64,000 nt of DNA from Membranipora membranacea (Eukaryota > Bryozoa > Gymnolaemata > Cheilostomatida > Membraniporidae): assembly GCA_914767715.1 (NCBI GenBank), contig OU612065.1, forward strand, positions 26,784,001 to 26,848,000, read 5' to 3'. Every line of letters starts with the position of its first letter. The first letter of the stretch is position 1. The position numbers were made by a program, and so were the translations under genes. Shown here piece by piece: positions 1-18,663 of the stretch. A model generated the notes under the pieces. It made no database searches and had not been told where the DNA came from. It saw only the letters and a program-made list of their open reading frames with translations.

Positions 1-7730
<7,730 letters not shown>

Positions 7731-9975
7731 ATTTATGTATCAACACTGCATTGGAGTTAACAATTCCCAGAATTGCAAATGTGCAATAGTCGGTACTGTT
7801 ATGTGTGGATGCCATGGCCATATTCTTGCATGTGGAACTCTATATAAGCTATTGTTATGGATCATAATATAGGCTTTATTGCTGTGGGTAATCAGCCGGA
7901 TGATAGGGTTTTTGCAGCCTCTTTATTTCAGTATCTTTTTTTAATCACTCGCTTTGAATAAGATTCTGGATTTAGGATCTATATTGGATATTTTGTTTGT
8001 AAATAGTCATCATTACTTTGTGCTCACCGGATATATTTTGTAATACTCTCTGAGACTCTGTATATAATAAAAATGCACAAAACATGTTACTGTACTCAAA
8101 TCAGAAAATTGAGTGAGAAATTTGTAAATTATTGAAAAGAGAACGCACAGTTGTATCGTTTGGTTAATCCAGTTGGTATACATATCCTCCATATGAAAGC
8201 GGGAATGCAGTTCTTTCATTACCAGGTTTTCCACACCTTCAATAATTACTAGAATGCTAAATGCCACAACACGCGAGTTTCAGGGATTGTGTGTCCTTCT
8301 TCAATGAGAAGATAACGCTGCATTCCTGTTATTAACTATAGTTTTATGACAAGAGTTTGGGACCCTGAATAAATTACTCTGTTTTCAGAGTTATCTTATC
8401 AGTCTGCTTGGGGAGACAAGTCATAAATATTCTGTTGTCGACCTTGCCTGATCCAGGGAGTTTAATCCCAGACTCCCTGCCTGATCGCACTTACTGTTAG
8501 CTGACGATGCAATATTGTGCCCTTATGCAACCCTTTGAAGATGATAAGAAAATGCTGATAGTAAATGTATAAAAGCGGTTAATTCACATGTAGGTTTTCC
8601 TTATGGATATAAAAAGTGATGAATACAAACTTGACAGTGAGTAATCGTGGTTAAATAGACTGGGAGCCAACAAACATTTTATGAATCAGTTATCAAAATG
8701 CCCTCCTAGGCTTAGTATTAGTTAGATTGCACTAATTAGTATGCGTCGAAAGGCATGTGATATAAGCCAAATATGCAAGGATATACACTATACAGGTTTT
8801 ACTTCAATGTGTTCCTTTCTCAAGTTGCACCAAATTTATCCAACCAAATTCTTTGTCTGATTATTCTTGAGTCCATTCAGATTTGATGCACGATGAGATA
8901 TCACACGCTTATGTGATGGCTCGTGTACGTTGGACAAGCTATTCATGGTATTGAGTACATCTTGCCTGAGGCAAATTTGGAACTAGCTTATTATTTTACT
9001 CAACCTTTGTCTGTCAAACTGGAAAATGATATTTGTTAATGGTTCTAACCAGGATATATGAGACTATGGTTAGTTGAAGCCTTTTGCTCTCCATTTGTAG
9101 TATCCGTGTAATATTAGCAATGACTTTTTTATAATTTTTAATCTTTGATATTAGTATACATTCCTGTCAAAGTAAATGCTGATTGGCTACTCTATCTTTT
9201 TCAAGATTTTGTTTCACAACCCATGGCACAACGTATTAAGTAATAACGCAAAAAAACACTCAATTTCTGCCATATAAACATCGTGTACCGATTAATCCCA
9301 AATTCAATGAGCTTTGGCAACAAGTTGCTATGTAATGGACACTATAATGATTGGTAATTTGTGTTAAAATTACAATGCTGGCACATCCCAATTGCAGGAT
9401 ATCTTGGCTTGGCTTGGCAGTACGCTGGCTTTCTCCTCCAAAGCATGCATGTCATTAAATGTATGAAGGGTGTGTATGTTTAGTGACAGCCTCTATCAAG
9501 TTGCTATCTGTGCTACAATCTTTTGTCACTACACTGCTCGATAGACAAAATGATTAGATCATGGATCATTAGTCATCAACCATAAACACACCATGAATAA
9601 AGCTAACTGATTTAATGCTAATTTTTTCAAATCCTTGCCTACCACACAGTATATGGGGTTCGAGCAAAGTGGATGTGATTTACTTTGCACCTTATAGCAC
9701 CTGCTCAAATTTCAAAGACCGAAGTGCTGATTATTTAGCTGACAATATCATCGATTGTAGGTGAGTAGCTTCTTCAATAACATTCCATCTTTCAGTGATT
9801 CAAGGTAGTAATGATTTTATACAGCATTTCAACTGGATTTATTCCGATCTATGTAAATTCAATCGGTAGTAAGTTTTCTGTTATTTGTTTTTGTGATTTA
9901 AAATGGAGCACCCCCTCAAGCTTTTGTCATACTATTTGTTTTATTAATAAAATTTTATGTACTTTTCAATCTCAG
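7731..9975. other. XPB 3' UTR and intergenic region
   Basis: Begins with the XPB 3' untranslated region; AATAAA occurs near 8066 and again near 8367. The rest is AT-rich with no convincing coding exon. One exon-like piece (about 9651-9759) was rejected because its phase does not fit the next candidate exon. Confidence 0.6.
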
Positions 9976-10088
9976 GTCACCCTTGATCTCTCAAGTGATG
10001 GTGAAAACAAATTCGTAAATAAGGGACCAACTAAGTTTCAGTTGTATGATGACCTAGTCCTAAACGATCCTAGTCAGCAAATACAAGG
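9976..10088 (+). other. Candidate orphan coding exon
   Basis: A strong acceptor (cttttcaatctcag) and a strong donor (AAGG|gtgagt) enclose 113 bases. Only one frame is open (37 codons plus two bases, starting VTLDLSSDGENKF). It is too far upstream, and in the wrong phase, to join the 11713 gene frame through the acceptor at 11647. Joined there in phase it would read 20 more codons and stop. It could be a 5' non-coding exon, an exon of an unrecognised gene, or chance. No family recognised. Confidence 0.3.
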
Positions 10089-11581
10089 GTGAGTTAAGAG
10101 TTATTTTTACTGCTTGAAAGATTTGCCAGCATATCAATGTGTAGTGTAGCAAGTCAGGTACTACATGGATATTGTTCTCCAGTCGGGGGCAAAATCTGGG
10201 GGGCTCAGACTAATAGCTGTTATATCATGACCAACGCTTACTGTGCGTTAATTTAAGGACATTTTCCCCTTACACTGGGGGTATAAAATGACTAATAATT
10301 GCTTAGCACAAAATAGTTTTGGGGGAAGGAATAAAATAATAGTATCTACCACCTTATATACAAAAGGTTTTCGCAGCTTCTTCTTCAGGCCCTAACCGCA
10401 TTTATTTTACCTAGTATTTCATAGGGATAGGGGTATCTTTAGGGTACCTACAACAGCCATCTCATTAAAATTGTCAATTTATATATGAGTATAATAAAAA
10501 AGGGAAGTGTCAGGTTACACTATGATATAATTTTCTGATAGTCTCCAGTTACACATCTTACATAAATCTTATGTGCTGGGACTGCTCCACGCTAGTTTCT
10601 CAGTTTAACAAAATCAAAGCGTAATAAAGTGAAGGTTATCATCGTAAATGGTTTGCAAGATCTGAAGAGATAGTTCTAAACCAATGAGTGTGTACGATAT
10701 TCATCCTAACGGTGATTTAACTATGCTGCGTGATGAGATTTTGAGTTTCTCAAGAAAATTTGGAGCTCTATCTTACAAGCAATACTGTGCCACGATAACT
10801 TGTAGTAGCTTTAACTAGGTGGTCACTGGTGTTAGGACCATAGTGCCTTGTGATGAGTGCCCAAACAAATTTCACTCCTCAATGTTTAAGAGGGGGAGAC
10901 CTGTCAGATGACAATTGAAGCATGTATATAACTGGTTTCAACATATAATTAAACAATTTAATTTGATTTCCCTCTCCAAATTCTACAGTGTGTTACTATA
11001 GAAATATTAGTTTGCCTTCATTACTAGTATTACCTTAAGCCTGACTCATGGAGCAAGTGATTCGGTGTGTTGCTCATTTTCGTGACGTGAATAACCCTGC
11101 AACTACATTGCTTCATAAAAACTTCCGTTTGTGGTAGTTGTTCGATCATACACGGTGCATTGGAGCAAATGATCCATGTTCGCTGTACCATTCACTTTGT
11201 TTTGGCAACCTTACGTCTAATTACACAACAAAACGCTGCATTGTTTTGGGTTGAATAAAAACCATACTTGCCAAGGATTAATCAGATTAAAGTTCTAGTG
11301 TAGTAACCTATCTTTAATGATGGCAGATTATGCTTTGTCTACCTTTGAATTCAGGCTAATTGGCAGAAGTCACACCTCATCTTGAAGGATCCTTTGGTTG
11401 TTACATATGGTAGAACTTTGGTACTGTAGATGAATCATTAACATACCTTTACTGTTGCTGACGCCCAATCTAGCCCCATCATTCTGTATTGACTATTGGA
11501 CTATTGACCTTGTTCAAGGTCTTTCAGCACTGGTAAATTCCAAGCAAGGTGTATTATTGTAATACTTCTTTTCTAATGTAG
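10089..11581. other. Non-coding stretch
   Basis: AT-rich, no supported gene. A short G-rich segment at 10185-10212 (GGGGGCAAAATCTGGGG, then CTCAGACTA) resembles one at about 63484-63512, so both may belong to a dispersed repeat. Confidence 0.5.
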
Positions 11582-11685
11582 AGAATTAAAAGTTCGACAA
11601 AACACTGCTGAAACAAAGGTGTAACAAGTACTTTTTTCTATTGTAGAGGATCAAAGAATCGAAGAAAAGCTGCTCAATTATTTGT
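11575..11685 (+). repeat. Near-tandem duplication of a splice-acceptor/exon start
   Basis: Two similar segments about 65 bp apart each contain TGTAGAGRATYAAAAG-like sequence followed by a CGA-rich stretch and CTGCT (from about 11577 and 11642). Each follows a pyrimidine-rich tract and looks like an acceptor. The second opens the exon holding the start of the membrane protein at 11713. Confidence 0.45.
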
Positions 11686-11712
11686 GTGTGTGCCAAAAAA
11701 TCTGTGATTAAA

Positions 11713-14700
11713 ATGCCTTATACAATGCCAGTGTTCAGAAGGGCCCAGATCAGGGCTTTGATCTCTATCCTCCTGGGTGTATCTATCATTACTTTAGTCG
11801 TAAACAATCGTCAACCTCGTGATCTTTGGATCAAATCTCACCTACAAGATACTCAGATGCTGGAGCTGGAAGCTGAAACAATCCGACCTAGCCTTGATAG
11901 TAACAGTACCACAACAACATCAGCTGCCGCATCCTATGATCTGCCGATCGGGGAATTCCCTAAAGGTTTCCTGCTGAAAGGGATTGTCTTTGATGGCAGC
12001 ACACAGATCGGCAGCAATTACAGCTCTGAAATTGATTCTTACATCACAATATCAGTGGTAAGTTCATGAATTGTCAAAATCTGTATAGAAATTGTACTAC
12101 ACACAGTTTGAACTAAGTTATTCATTGCAGAAGTCTCCAAAATGTCCTTATGTCTGTGGAACTTAGCAAGTTTCCGCCGAAGGAAACCCAAAGCAGCATG
12201 TTTATTCTCAAATATTATGTAAGAGTTTGTAGAAAATCTAGAACTTGGGAGTTTTTGCATTTTCGACATTGTGTGTTAAAAGTTTTTGATCGTTAAAACT
12301 TAAAATTTTTGATTATTCATACAAAACCACAACCATAAATTCTTACTAAATTCTTACTCATGTTATTCATCAACACACTAAAATATTAATTGCACTAGTG
12401 TCAAATCATAAAATTATTTGTTGGTAAGAGGGTGACATGCATGTCAAAGTAGTGTACTCTTGTTGGTAACAAGCCAGCTGTTAATGAGGGGAGGGTCATT
12501 ATAATGGATGTAGCCACTTATATATAATTCATATCAATGGATGTAGCTGATTATTAAACCGGTTATTGCCTTCCCTTGAAGCTTGTTACACATGCATTGT
12601 ATAAAACTTGAGATATTTTGTTGTACATTGGGCTAATAAAGTTTGGCCCATAAAAAAAACATTTGTACATGTCTAGATGATGCATAAATACATTTATCTA
12701 GCCGTCAGTGGCTATTTTGGCTTTATTTTTGTCCCAGTGCCTACATAACATGCTTGTCAAACTCGCTACTTGTTTCAACCAAAGTTCATTGATCAATCTT
12801 CGCTAAGTCTTCACTAAGTCTAAATGAAACTTATACCCTATACTTAATGTCTTTGCAGCCAACTCCTCATACTTGATTTGAAGAATCCAAATCAGTGGTT
12901 AATTAATGGCTATGAGAGATTCAGTACCTTATCTTATTACGGCATCACACTTGGTGTAATATCAGACTACTATTGTCGCTGGCTTAACTGATCAAGTACT
13001 AGTTAAGTTAGTAGAGTCAATGAGCTGGGGTTTTTGCAACAGGTATTCAGTGAGTAATTATACTCCAGAAAGCACTAAGGTAAGGTGCTGTTTTTTTATA
13101 TTGTCAATGTTTGTTAGGGAAAGACAATATCCTGAGTTTTACAACCAGGTGTCTCTTAAAATAATATTTTTGGTCAAGAGTTGAATGTCGTGAACAGAAA
13201 TCTATCTGTTTGAACAGACGAAAGGTTCTGCAATAATCCTGCATGGATTATTATCGCTGATGCTTTTTATTTAACTGTGATCCTTATATTAGAGTTAGCG
13301 TACATTAGATTTAATAATATTATCCAGACTGTGTTATCATATTATTTTCAAGACCCATGATGTTTAAGGACAACTTTGCATTTCAATTAGACTGTTGAAA
13401 AAAATTAGACTTTGTGTTTAATTGAAACTTTTAAAAAACTGGCCTGTATATTTTACCAGGTGAAGTCGTTTTCTCCCGCTGTCGAGGATCATGTAAAGCT
13501 TATGTTCAATGACGAGTATGGGGAGTGTAAGTTTTACGCCACGCTTCCTGCAATCATACAAAGAGGCAACGAAGTGGAGGTAGTGCAGAGGATATGGCTG
13601 GCTCAATACGAGAGAATGAATAATAACTATAGGAGTAAAGGTGAGCGGCGGCTAGTCATCTTTGCTAAACAACTATCCATGGGACTTAGCTAGTTTTAAT
13701 TCTCTACGACTACGTCATTGTCATTTCAAGAGCAGACAATTCTTGTAACACTGGGTAGAGTGTGCAGTATGTTTTTGAAGCAAGACGCTCTTGAGGTGGT
13801 AATGAGCAAAGCTAGAATTTCAAGCTCTATTTTATTTTTACAAGCTCAGATTTTTTAGCTGGTCTGCGTCCACAGCCAGGCCCTTAATGGCGTTTGGGAT
13901 GGCGATTGCGGCCGTAGGTGGTTGTTGAGAGGGTGGGTGGGAAGCTAGGAAACTCTTGCCTTTTTGTGATTTGAGTTTCCTAGCTTCCCACCCAACCCCT
14001 TAATGACCGCCTACGGCCACGATCGCCATCGCCATTTAAGGGCTGGCTGTGGTCCAGTCCCGTTTAAAAGATTAGAATGCTTATCTTATCCATCCTTCAG
14101 CACTATCCTTAATCCTAGACATCTTAATCCGTAGATTAAACTACATCTTTGAAGTGATTTGGTCCACGTTCAAACCATAAGTCACAATCATTGCATATCA
14201 CTGATTTTAATCTAGTTTGATCTTGCTAAAAGGTTGGAAAGATATTATTCACTTTCTAGAAGAGATTCGATCTGTTTGGGGCTCAGCCAGCCCTTAATGG
14301 CGTTCTTAATGTGAATTGGGGAGGTCTCAAATTTATTCATGGGAAGTATTTAGTTGGATTTGGAAGCCACACCCACAATTAAATACTCAACTCGGGTCTA
14401 CTCATTGAGACGGATTGTAATGCAATGAGCTGCAATGAACTGAAGATGATGTCCTTCCGTTAATATTTTTACCAATTTATCTGAAATCTTTTTGGTGCTG
14501 ATGCAATCACCATGACAATGATTATTTGAGACCTGGGACCACCTGCACCTATGTGCTCAAAGCGGCTTAGACCCATTTAGCTCCTCATTATCACACATGC
14601 CATTGACATTGACAATGATAGCAATTTATAAAAACCAGTACAATGTGAGAAAATCCTCATTTATTCAAGTAAATTAATCCCCTAAGTTTCTTCTGGGTAA

Positions 14701-16901
14701 TTGGCCAAAAAAACTGAGGAATGATACTCTACATATTTTGTTGTAACAATGGTGGGGAGAGGGGGGGTGTTAAATGTTGATAACAACTAAGAACTGAATA
14801 AAAATTTTTTTAAACTCCTTTTAAACCTAGTGATCTGACCTTCGTTTAGAATGAATATGTTTTACATTAGCCATGTCACGCGGCTACCAAACCAAAAAAG
14901 TAGCCGCGTGACAAGGCTATAGGTTCTCACTATACTTAACTCTGATGCTGCATAATGAGATTATTGTTATATAATTTTTGCACCCTGTGCAAGCAACCCT
15001 CCCTGCTGTGAGCAGGTTCTCATCATTGATGGCCGAGCAGGGTGTTGATTAGCCCTAATTTGTTTGGGTGTGGAGATAAAATTTTCAATCAGCTTACAAA
15101 TTATTAGGTAATTCAACACCTCCTAATTACTATGCCCCTGTCATATCTACCAATTACGCAACTTTCACTGCACTCTCTATGAAATCGCAATTATTGTCTA
15201 CAGGTATTTTCGTACCTTTGACAAAGTAACTCTAGGTTATCTCATGTATATAACTATTTTAGCTCAATTAGTCACATTAATAGTACTCATGTTTCTAGAG
15301 CCCGTAGTTGCATGAGGATCATTAAATTCCCTACCGAATGACCGATTATTCTTTCCTGTGGACAGAATAACAAAATGTGTTCAAACCAATGAGTCAAAAG
15401 TTGTTTTCCACAGCAAAAAGGAACTTAGCATTCACCTATGATAAGAATTGTGAGAATACAAATCAAAAATGGGAACTACAGTATATATTATTATCAGCCT
15501 AATCTAACGCATTGGGTAAAGTATAATTTCAAAGGCAAACATTTGTGGGAACATGCAGAAAATTACATACACCAAGCCGTATTGTTTCGCTGTCTCGTGT
15601 GATGATATGATAACTAAGAGCCATTTGTGTCTGCTGTAGGTCTGGATATGGGAAAGATGGTAAAAGAATGGAGGAACACTTGGCAGGAGAATTATTTATA
15701 TCAGATGAGGCTGGATAGTGACTATAATCTTATCAGCCCGGGTAGTATTCTCGGCCTCCCTACTACAACAAATGCTGCCTTCACATACAAGAGTGACGGG
15801 CCAATGGATCCCAGGTAGGTTTATGAGATTTGGTTGATATCTGGTTGGGCTGATATCAGATTTGGCGCACACTCAAAATCCATTTAAAAGTACTAATCTT
15901 TCCATGGCCTGTCGCTCTTAGATTGAGCCAGGTCATTGTACTGATAAGCTGAGATGCCTAATGTTTCTTGAGTCATACTCAAAACTGTGACAAGATCCGG
16001 GTAATTTTTAATGTTTACACTAATGTTTTCTTGAATACTTTCTAATCTCTTTATACTTCCATTTTTTTATATAAGGTTGTTCTCAGTTGGTGAAGACACC
16101 TTCCTGTCATTTCACACTTGGCTAGTTGATCCCACCTACGACCATCAGATAACTGGGCGGCTCCACATGTTTGATATGAATCGGAACATTAAGCGCAGAC
16201 TGAAGCTAAACACTAAACTGCACAGGACCGAGATTAACTGGATACCGATTGACGTGAATGGAGAGCTTTATTACACCTACAGTCTGGACCCGCTCCGTGT
16301 GATGAAATGTGATAAGAATACGGGTGATTGTAGATTTATCTATGAACAGGCTGGCACACAGGAGCATCCATTTACCTACTCTAGCGACCATCTTAGAGGT
16401 GGCACTCCCTGGGTACTTTACAAGTACCCTTATTATATCGGAGTTGCCCATAATGTTATCGTGACCATATCACCTCAAGACAACTTTAGCGTATATAATG
16501 CTAATTTGGTTGTGCTGTGCGTTGATCCTTGGAAGATTGTTTATGTCAGTGGTAATCTAGACTTCAATGGCAAGTGGCTACTAAGTGCTCCTGTTATTCG
16601 TAGTCAGACGATACTGCTCCCCTTCTTTTATCCATCTGGACTTATTCTTCGAAACCCAGATGTCATAGACGTCTCTGGACATTTGAATGATGCTAATGGT
16701 CATATAGTCAGAATGAGTGGCATTAAAAGCATCATGGACCAAGTGATTGCTAAAGATAAACTCTCAGATAAGAAGGTATCACCTGTGAGAGCAGCACAGC
16801 AGTATGTCTTGGAGAGTCTGAAGTCCAAGTATAAAACATGGAGATTTCGAGGTGACCATCTGACTGGTACTGTGGAAAATCCCTCTGTTGTGGCTTTATA
16901 G
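11713..16901 (+). CDS. Type II (Golgi-type) membrane protein with a beta-propeller glycosyltransferase/phosphorylase-like lumenal domain
   Basis: Exons 11713-12057, 13460-13640, 15640-15814 and 16076-16901 join in phase (0, 1, 2) to give 508 residues. ATG 11713 is the first Met of an exon whose frame is open further 5'. Residues 1-12 are basic, 13-30 form one uncleaved membrane anchor (IRALISILLGVSIITLVV), then comes a Ser/Thr-rich stem. The large domain contains DPRLF (232-236), SFHTWL, a NWIPIDVNGELYYTYSLDP stretch and KCDKNTGDC. An acidic-Pro-Arg blade followed by a 'NW.P....L...YS..P' blade is typical of GH130/GH43-type five-bladed propellers and of fungal beta-mannosyltransferases (BMT), also type II proteins. 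Inference: a Golgi enzyme acting on glycans. I cannot assign the reaction. It is tandem with XPB and CCDC51, with no sign of a shared role. AATAAA lies near 17430. Confidence 0.72.
12058..13459 (+). other. Intron 1 of the beta-propeller membrane protein
   Basis: Standard GTAAGT donor and TTTTACCAG acceptor. AT-rich, with no repeat or gene recognised. Confidence 0.75.
13859..14057. mobile_element. Foldback (hairpin) element
   Basis: Two arms of roughly 90 bp (about 13859-13955 and 13971-14057) are near-perfect reverse complements around a 15-bp loop. Landmarks on both arms are the CCACAGCC end, CCCTTAA, GGCGAT, GGCCGTAGG and GGTGGGAAGCTAGGAAACT. The sequence is much GC-richer than its surroundings. 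It sits in intron 2 of the beta-propeller gene. A fragment of the same end (CAGCCAGCCCTTAATGGCG) recurs at 14284-14302, so the element is a repeat family. I see no coding capacity, and call it a non-autonomous foldback transposon. Confidence 0.75.
14284..14302 (+). repeat. Solo end of the 13859-14057 foldback element
   Basis: Carries CAGCCAGCCCTTAATGGCG, nearly identical to the terminal part of the foldback element 230 bp away. It is probably a truncated copy or a by-product of local rearrangement. Confidence 0.5.
14868..14919. repeat. Short hairpin repeat, copy 1
   Basis: A 20-bp stem with one mismatch (TAGCC, one unpaired A, then TGTCACGCGGCTAC) surrounds a 12-base A-rich loop. A diverged copy with the same stem and loop layout lies at 40142-40185. 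In an intron of the beta-propeller gene. Confidence 0.55.
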
Positions 16902-18563
16902 GCACTAGGTTTTTCTTTTTTTCTGATTATATCTTTCTATGATTTGTCTTTGTTTTCAAATTAGAATCTAAATGAACTGCTGGTTATGGTCTTTGTATTC
17001 TGAACTTGATTGACCTGTATTTGAAGTTTTGAATGATTTGTGTGCAATATGAACGAATGAATATCACTTTTTTCTCTCAATTTATGTGTTTTGATTTACA
17101 GAATACCAATTATTATCGCCTTTTGTCTACCGAACCAGATATTCGTAAACGCCATCAGTATTGAGTTTTCTATTTATTTTGTTGTACTCATTTAAAAAGA
17201 CTAGTCTAGTGTAAATTATGCTCTGCCTATAAAGGAGTTATATGTGAAAGGTGCTTTGTACATAGGTCTATCAAATGCATATCCATTCAGTCAATGCCAA
17301 TTCTGCGCTCTTTCACCATCTTAATCATTTCTATTTATATAATTTTGTATTCTCTATATCTTAATTAATGTTTAATATATTGAATGTATTGATAAAGTCT
17401 TTCATTAACAATTCAAGAGTTATCCCATCAAATAAACCATTCGTGAGCAGACGATGATGAGCAGGACTTCCTGGTGACCTCAGTCACCACTTTTTAAGCC
17501 AGGGTTTTATCTTACGAAGGCTGTTGGTTTATTATTCTACATATTCCTCAAAATGAAATGCTCTTTACCTGTATCATTGTGTTAAAAAATAGAGGTCAAA
17601 ACAGAGTGGCAGCAACCTGCAAATTTCGCACAACATCATCATTATGAACACGAGAGCAGTAGCCTCTGTAGATCAAGCAAACCACTTTGCACTCTGAGGT
17701 TGCAACAACTGATCAGTTGTTGCAACCTCAGAGTGCAAAGTGGTTTGCTTGACATCACATCACATTTGTCCACAGTTTATGTATGGATGTAAGTGCAAAG
17801 TAATTGACCCTCTTACGAGCAATGTTATGTGACATAAATTTTTAAAAGCATACTAATTGACTATGAGATTGAGGAAAAAATTTAACACACGGACTGTGAT
17901 GCTATGTTATAGCGGGTTCAAGAAATGCAAAAAATCTGACTTTTTATCAATTAACAGTTAAATACAAAGACCCGAGCTTATAATGTACTCTATGTATGAC
18001 AACGCTATAGGTTCACATCTTTTGCAGTCAACTCTTAAGGCATTAAATTTTTCTCTCCGCATAGCAGCAACAATGACCACAAAAAAAACCAGATACCTAT
18101 TTCCCAATGGAAATCAAAGAAGAGTTGAGGAACTCTTGTACATTTTGATCAGTTAAGCTGTTATGATGCAAATATAACCACATGTGATATGACCACGTGA
18201 TCTTTTTTTAATCAACCTGAATTGATTCATACACAGACGCCCAAGGCCACCTGCTACATATATGTGTCCAGCTCAGGGAGCTTCAATTTTGTGATGAAAA
18301 TCGAGTTTGGTCTGACTTTCAGGCTTTGAGTTTGGTGGGTGTGATGTTCACATAGTGTAAAGATGTGTGATTGTAGTCTTTGTGGCAATGCTGAGCTACC
18401 TTATTAGAAGTTGCCTGCCCAAAAACAAAATATAGCTTGTTTTCCCAAAATATTCCATATATTGATGTGTGGGAGATATTGGAAGTCCCCGATCATCCTA
18501 TCTCAAATAACAAAAGATATTGATAGCAATTCCACTATAATGCTTTGTCATTGATTTTCTGCA
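16902..18563. other. Intergenic region between the membrane-protein gene and CCDC51
   Basis: Holds the 3' UTR of the upstream gene (AATAAA near 17430) and a perfect palindrome at 17673-17752. No coding exon was seen. CCDC51 transcription presumably starts in its 3' half, but I see no clear core promoter. Confidence 0.6.
17673..17752. repeat. Perfect 80-bp palindrome without spacer
   Basis: Base pairing was followed from the centre (between 17712 and 17713, inside TGATCA) outward. All 40 pairs match; the first mismatch is 17672/17753. Each arm includes CAAGCAAACCACTTTGCACT followed by CTGAGGTTGCAACAACTGAT. No internal gene, and no clear direct-repeat flank. Confidence 0.9.
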
Positions 18564-18663
18564 GAGAGTGAAAAAAACTTTCAGTCGAATAAGCCCCACA
18601 AACCTCTGTCATAGGCCTCAGAATGAACAAGAAGCCTTGGTGAGAACAAGAAACACTACAAGA

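Noticed and set aside
9651-9759. Exon-like open segment (KVDVIYFAPYSTCSNF) with acceptor and donor
   Set aside because: It ends in a phase that creates a stop in the next candidate exon (9976-10088), and no family is recognised.
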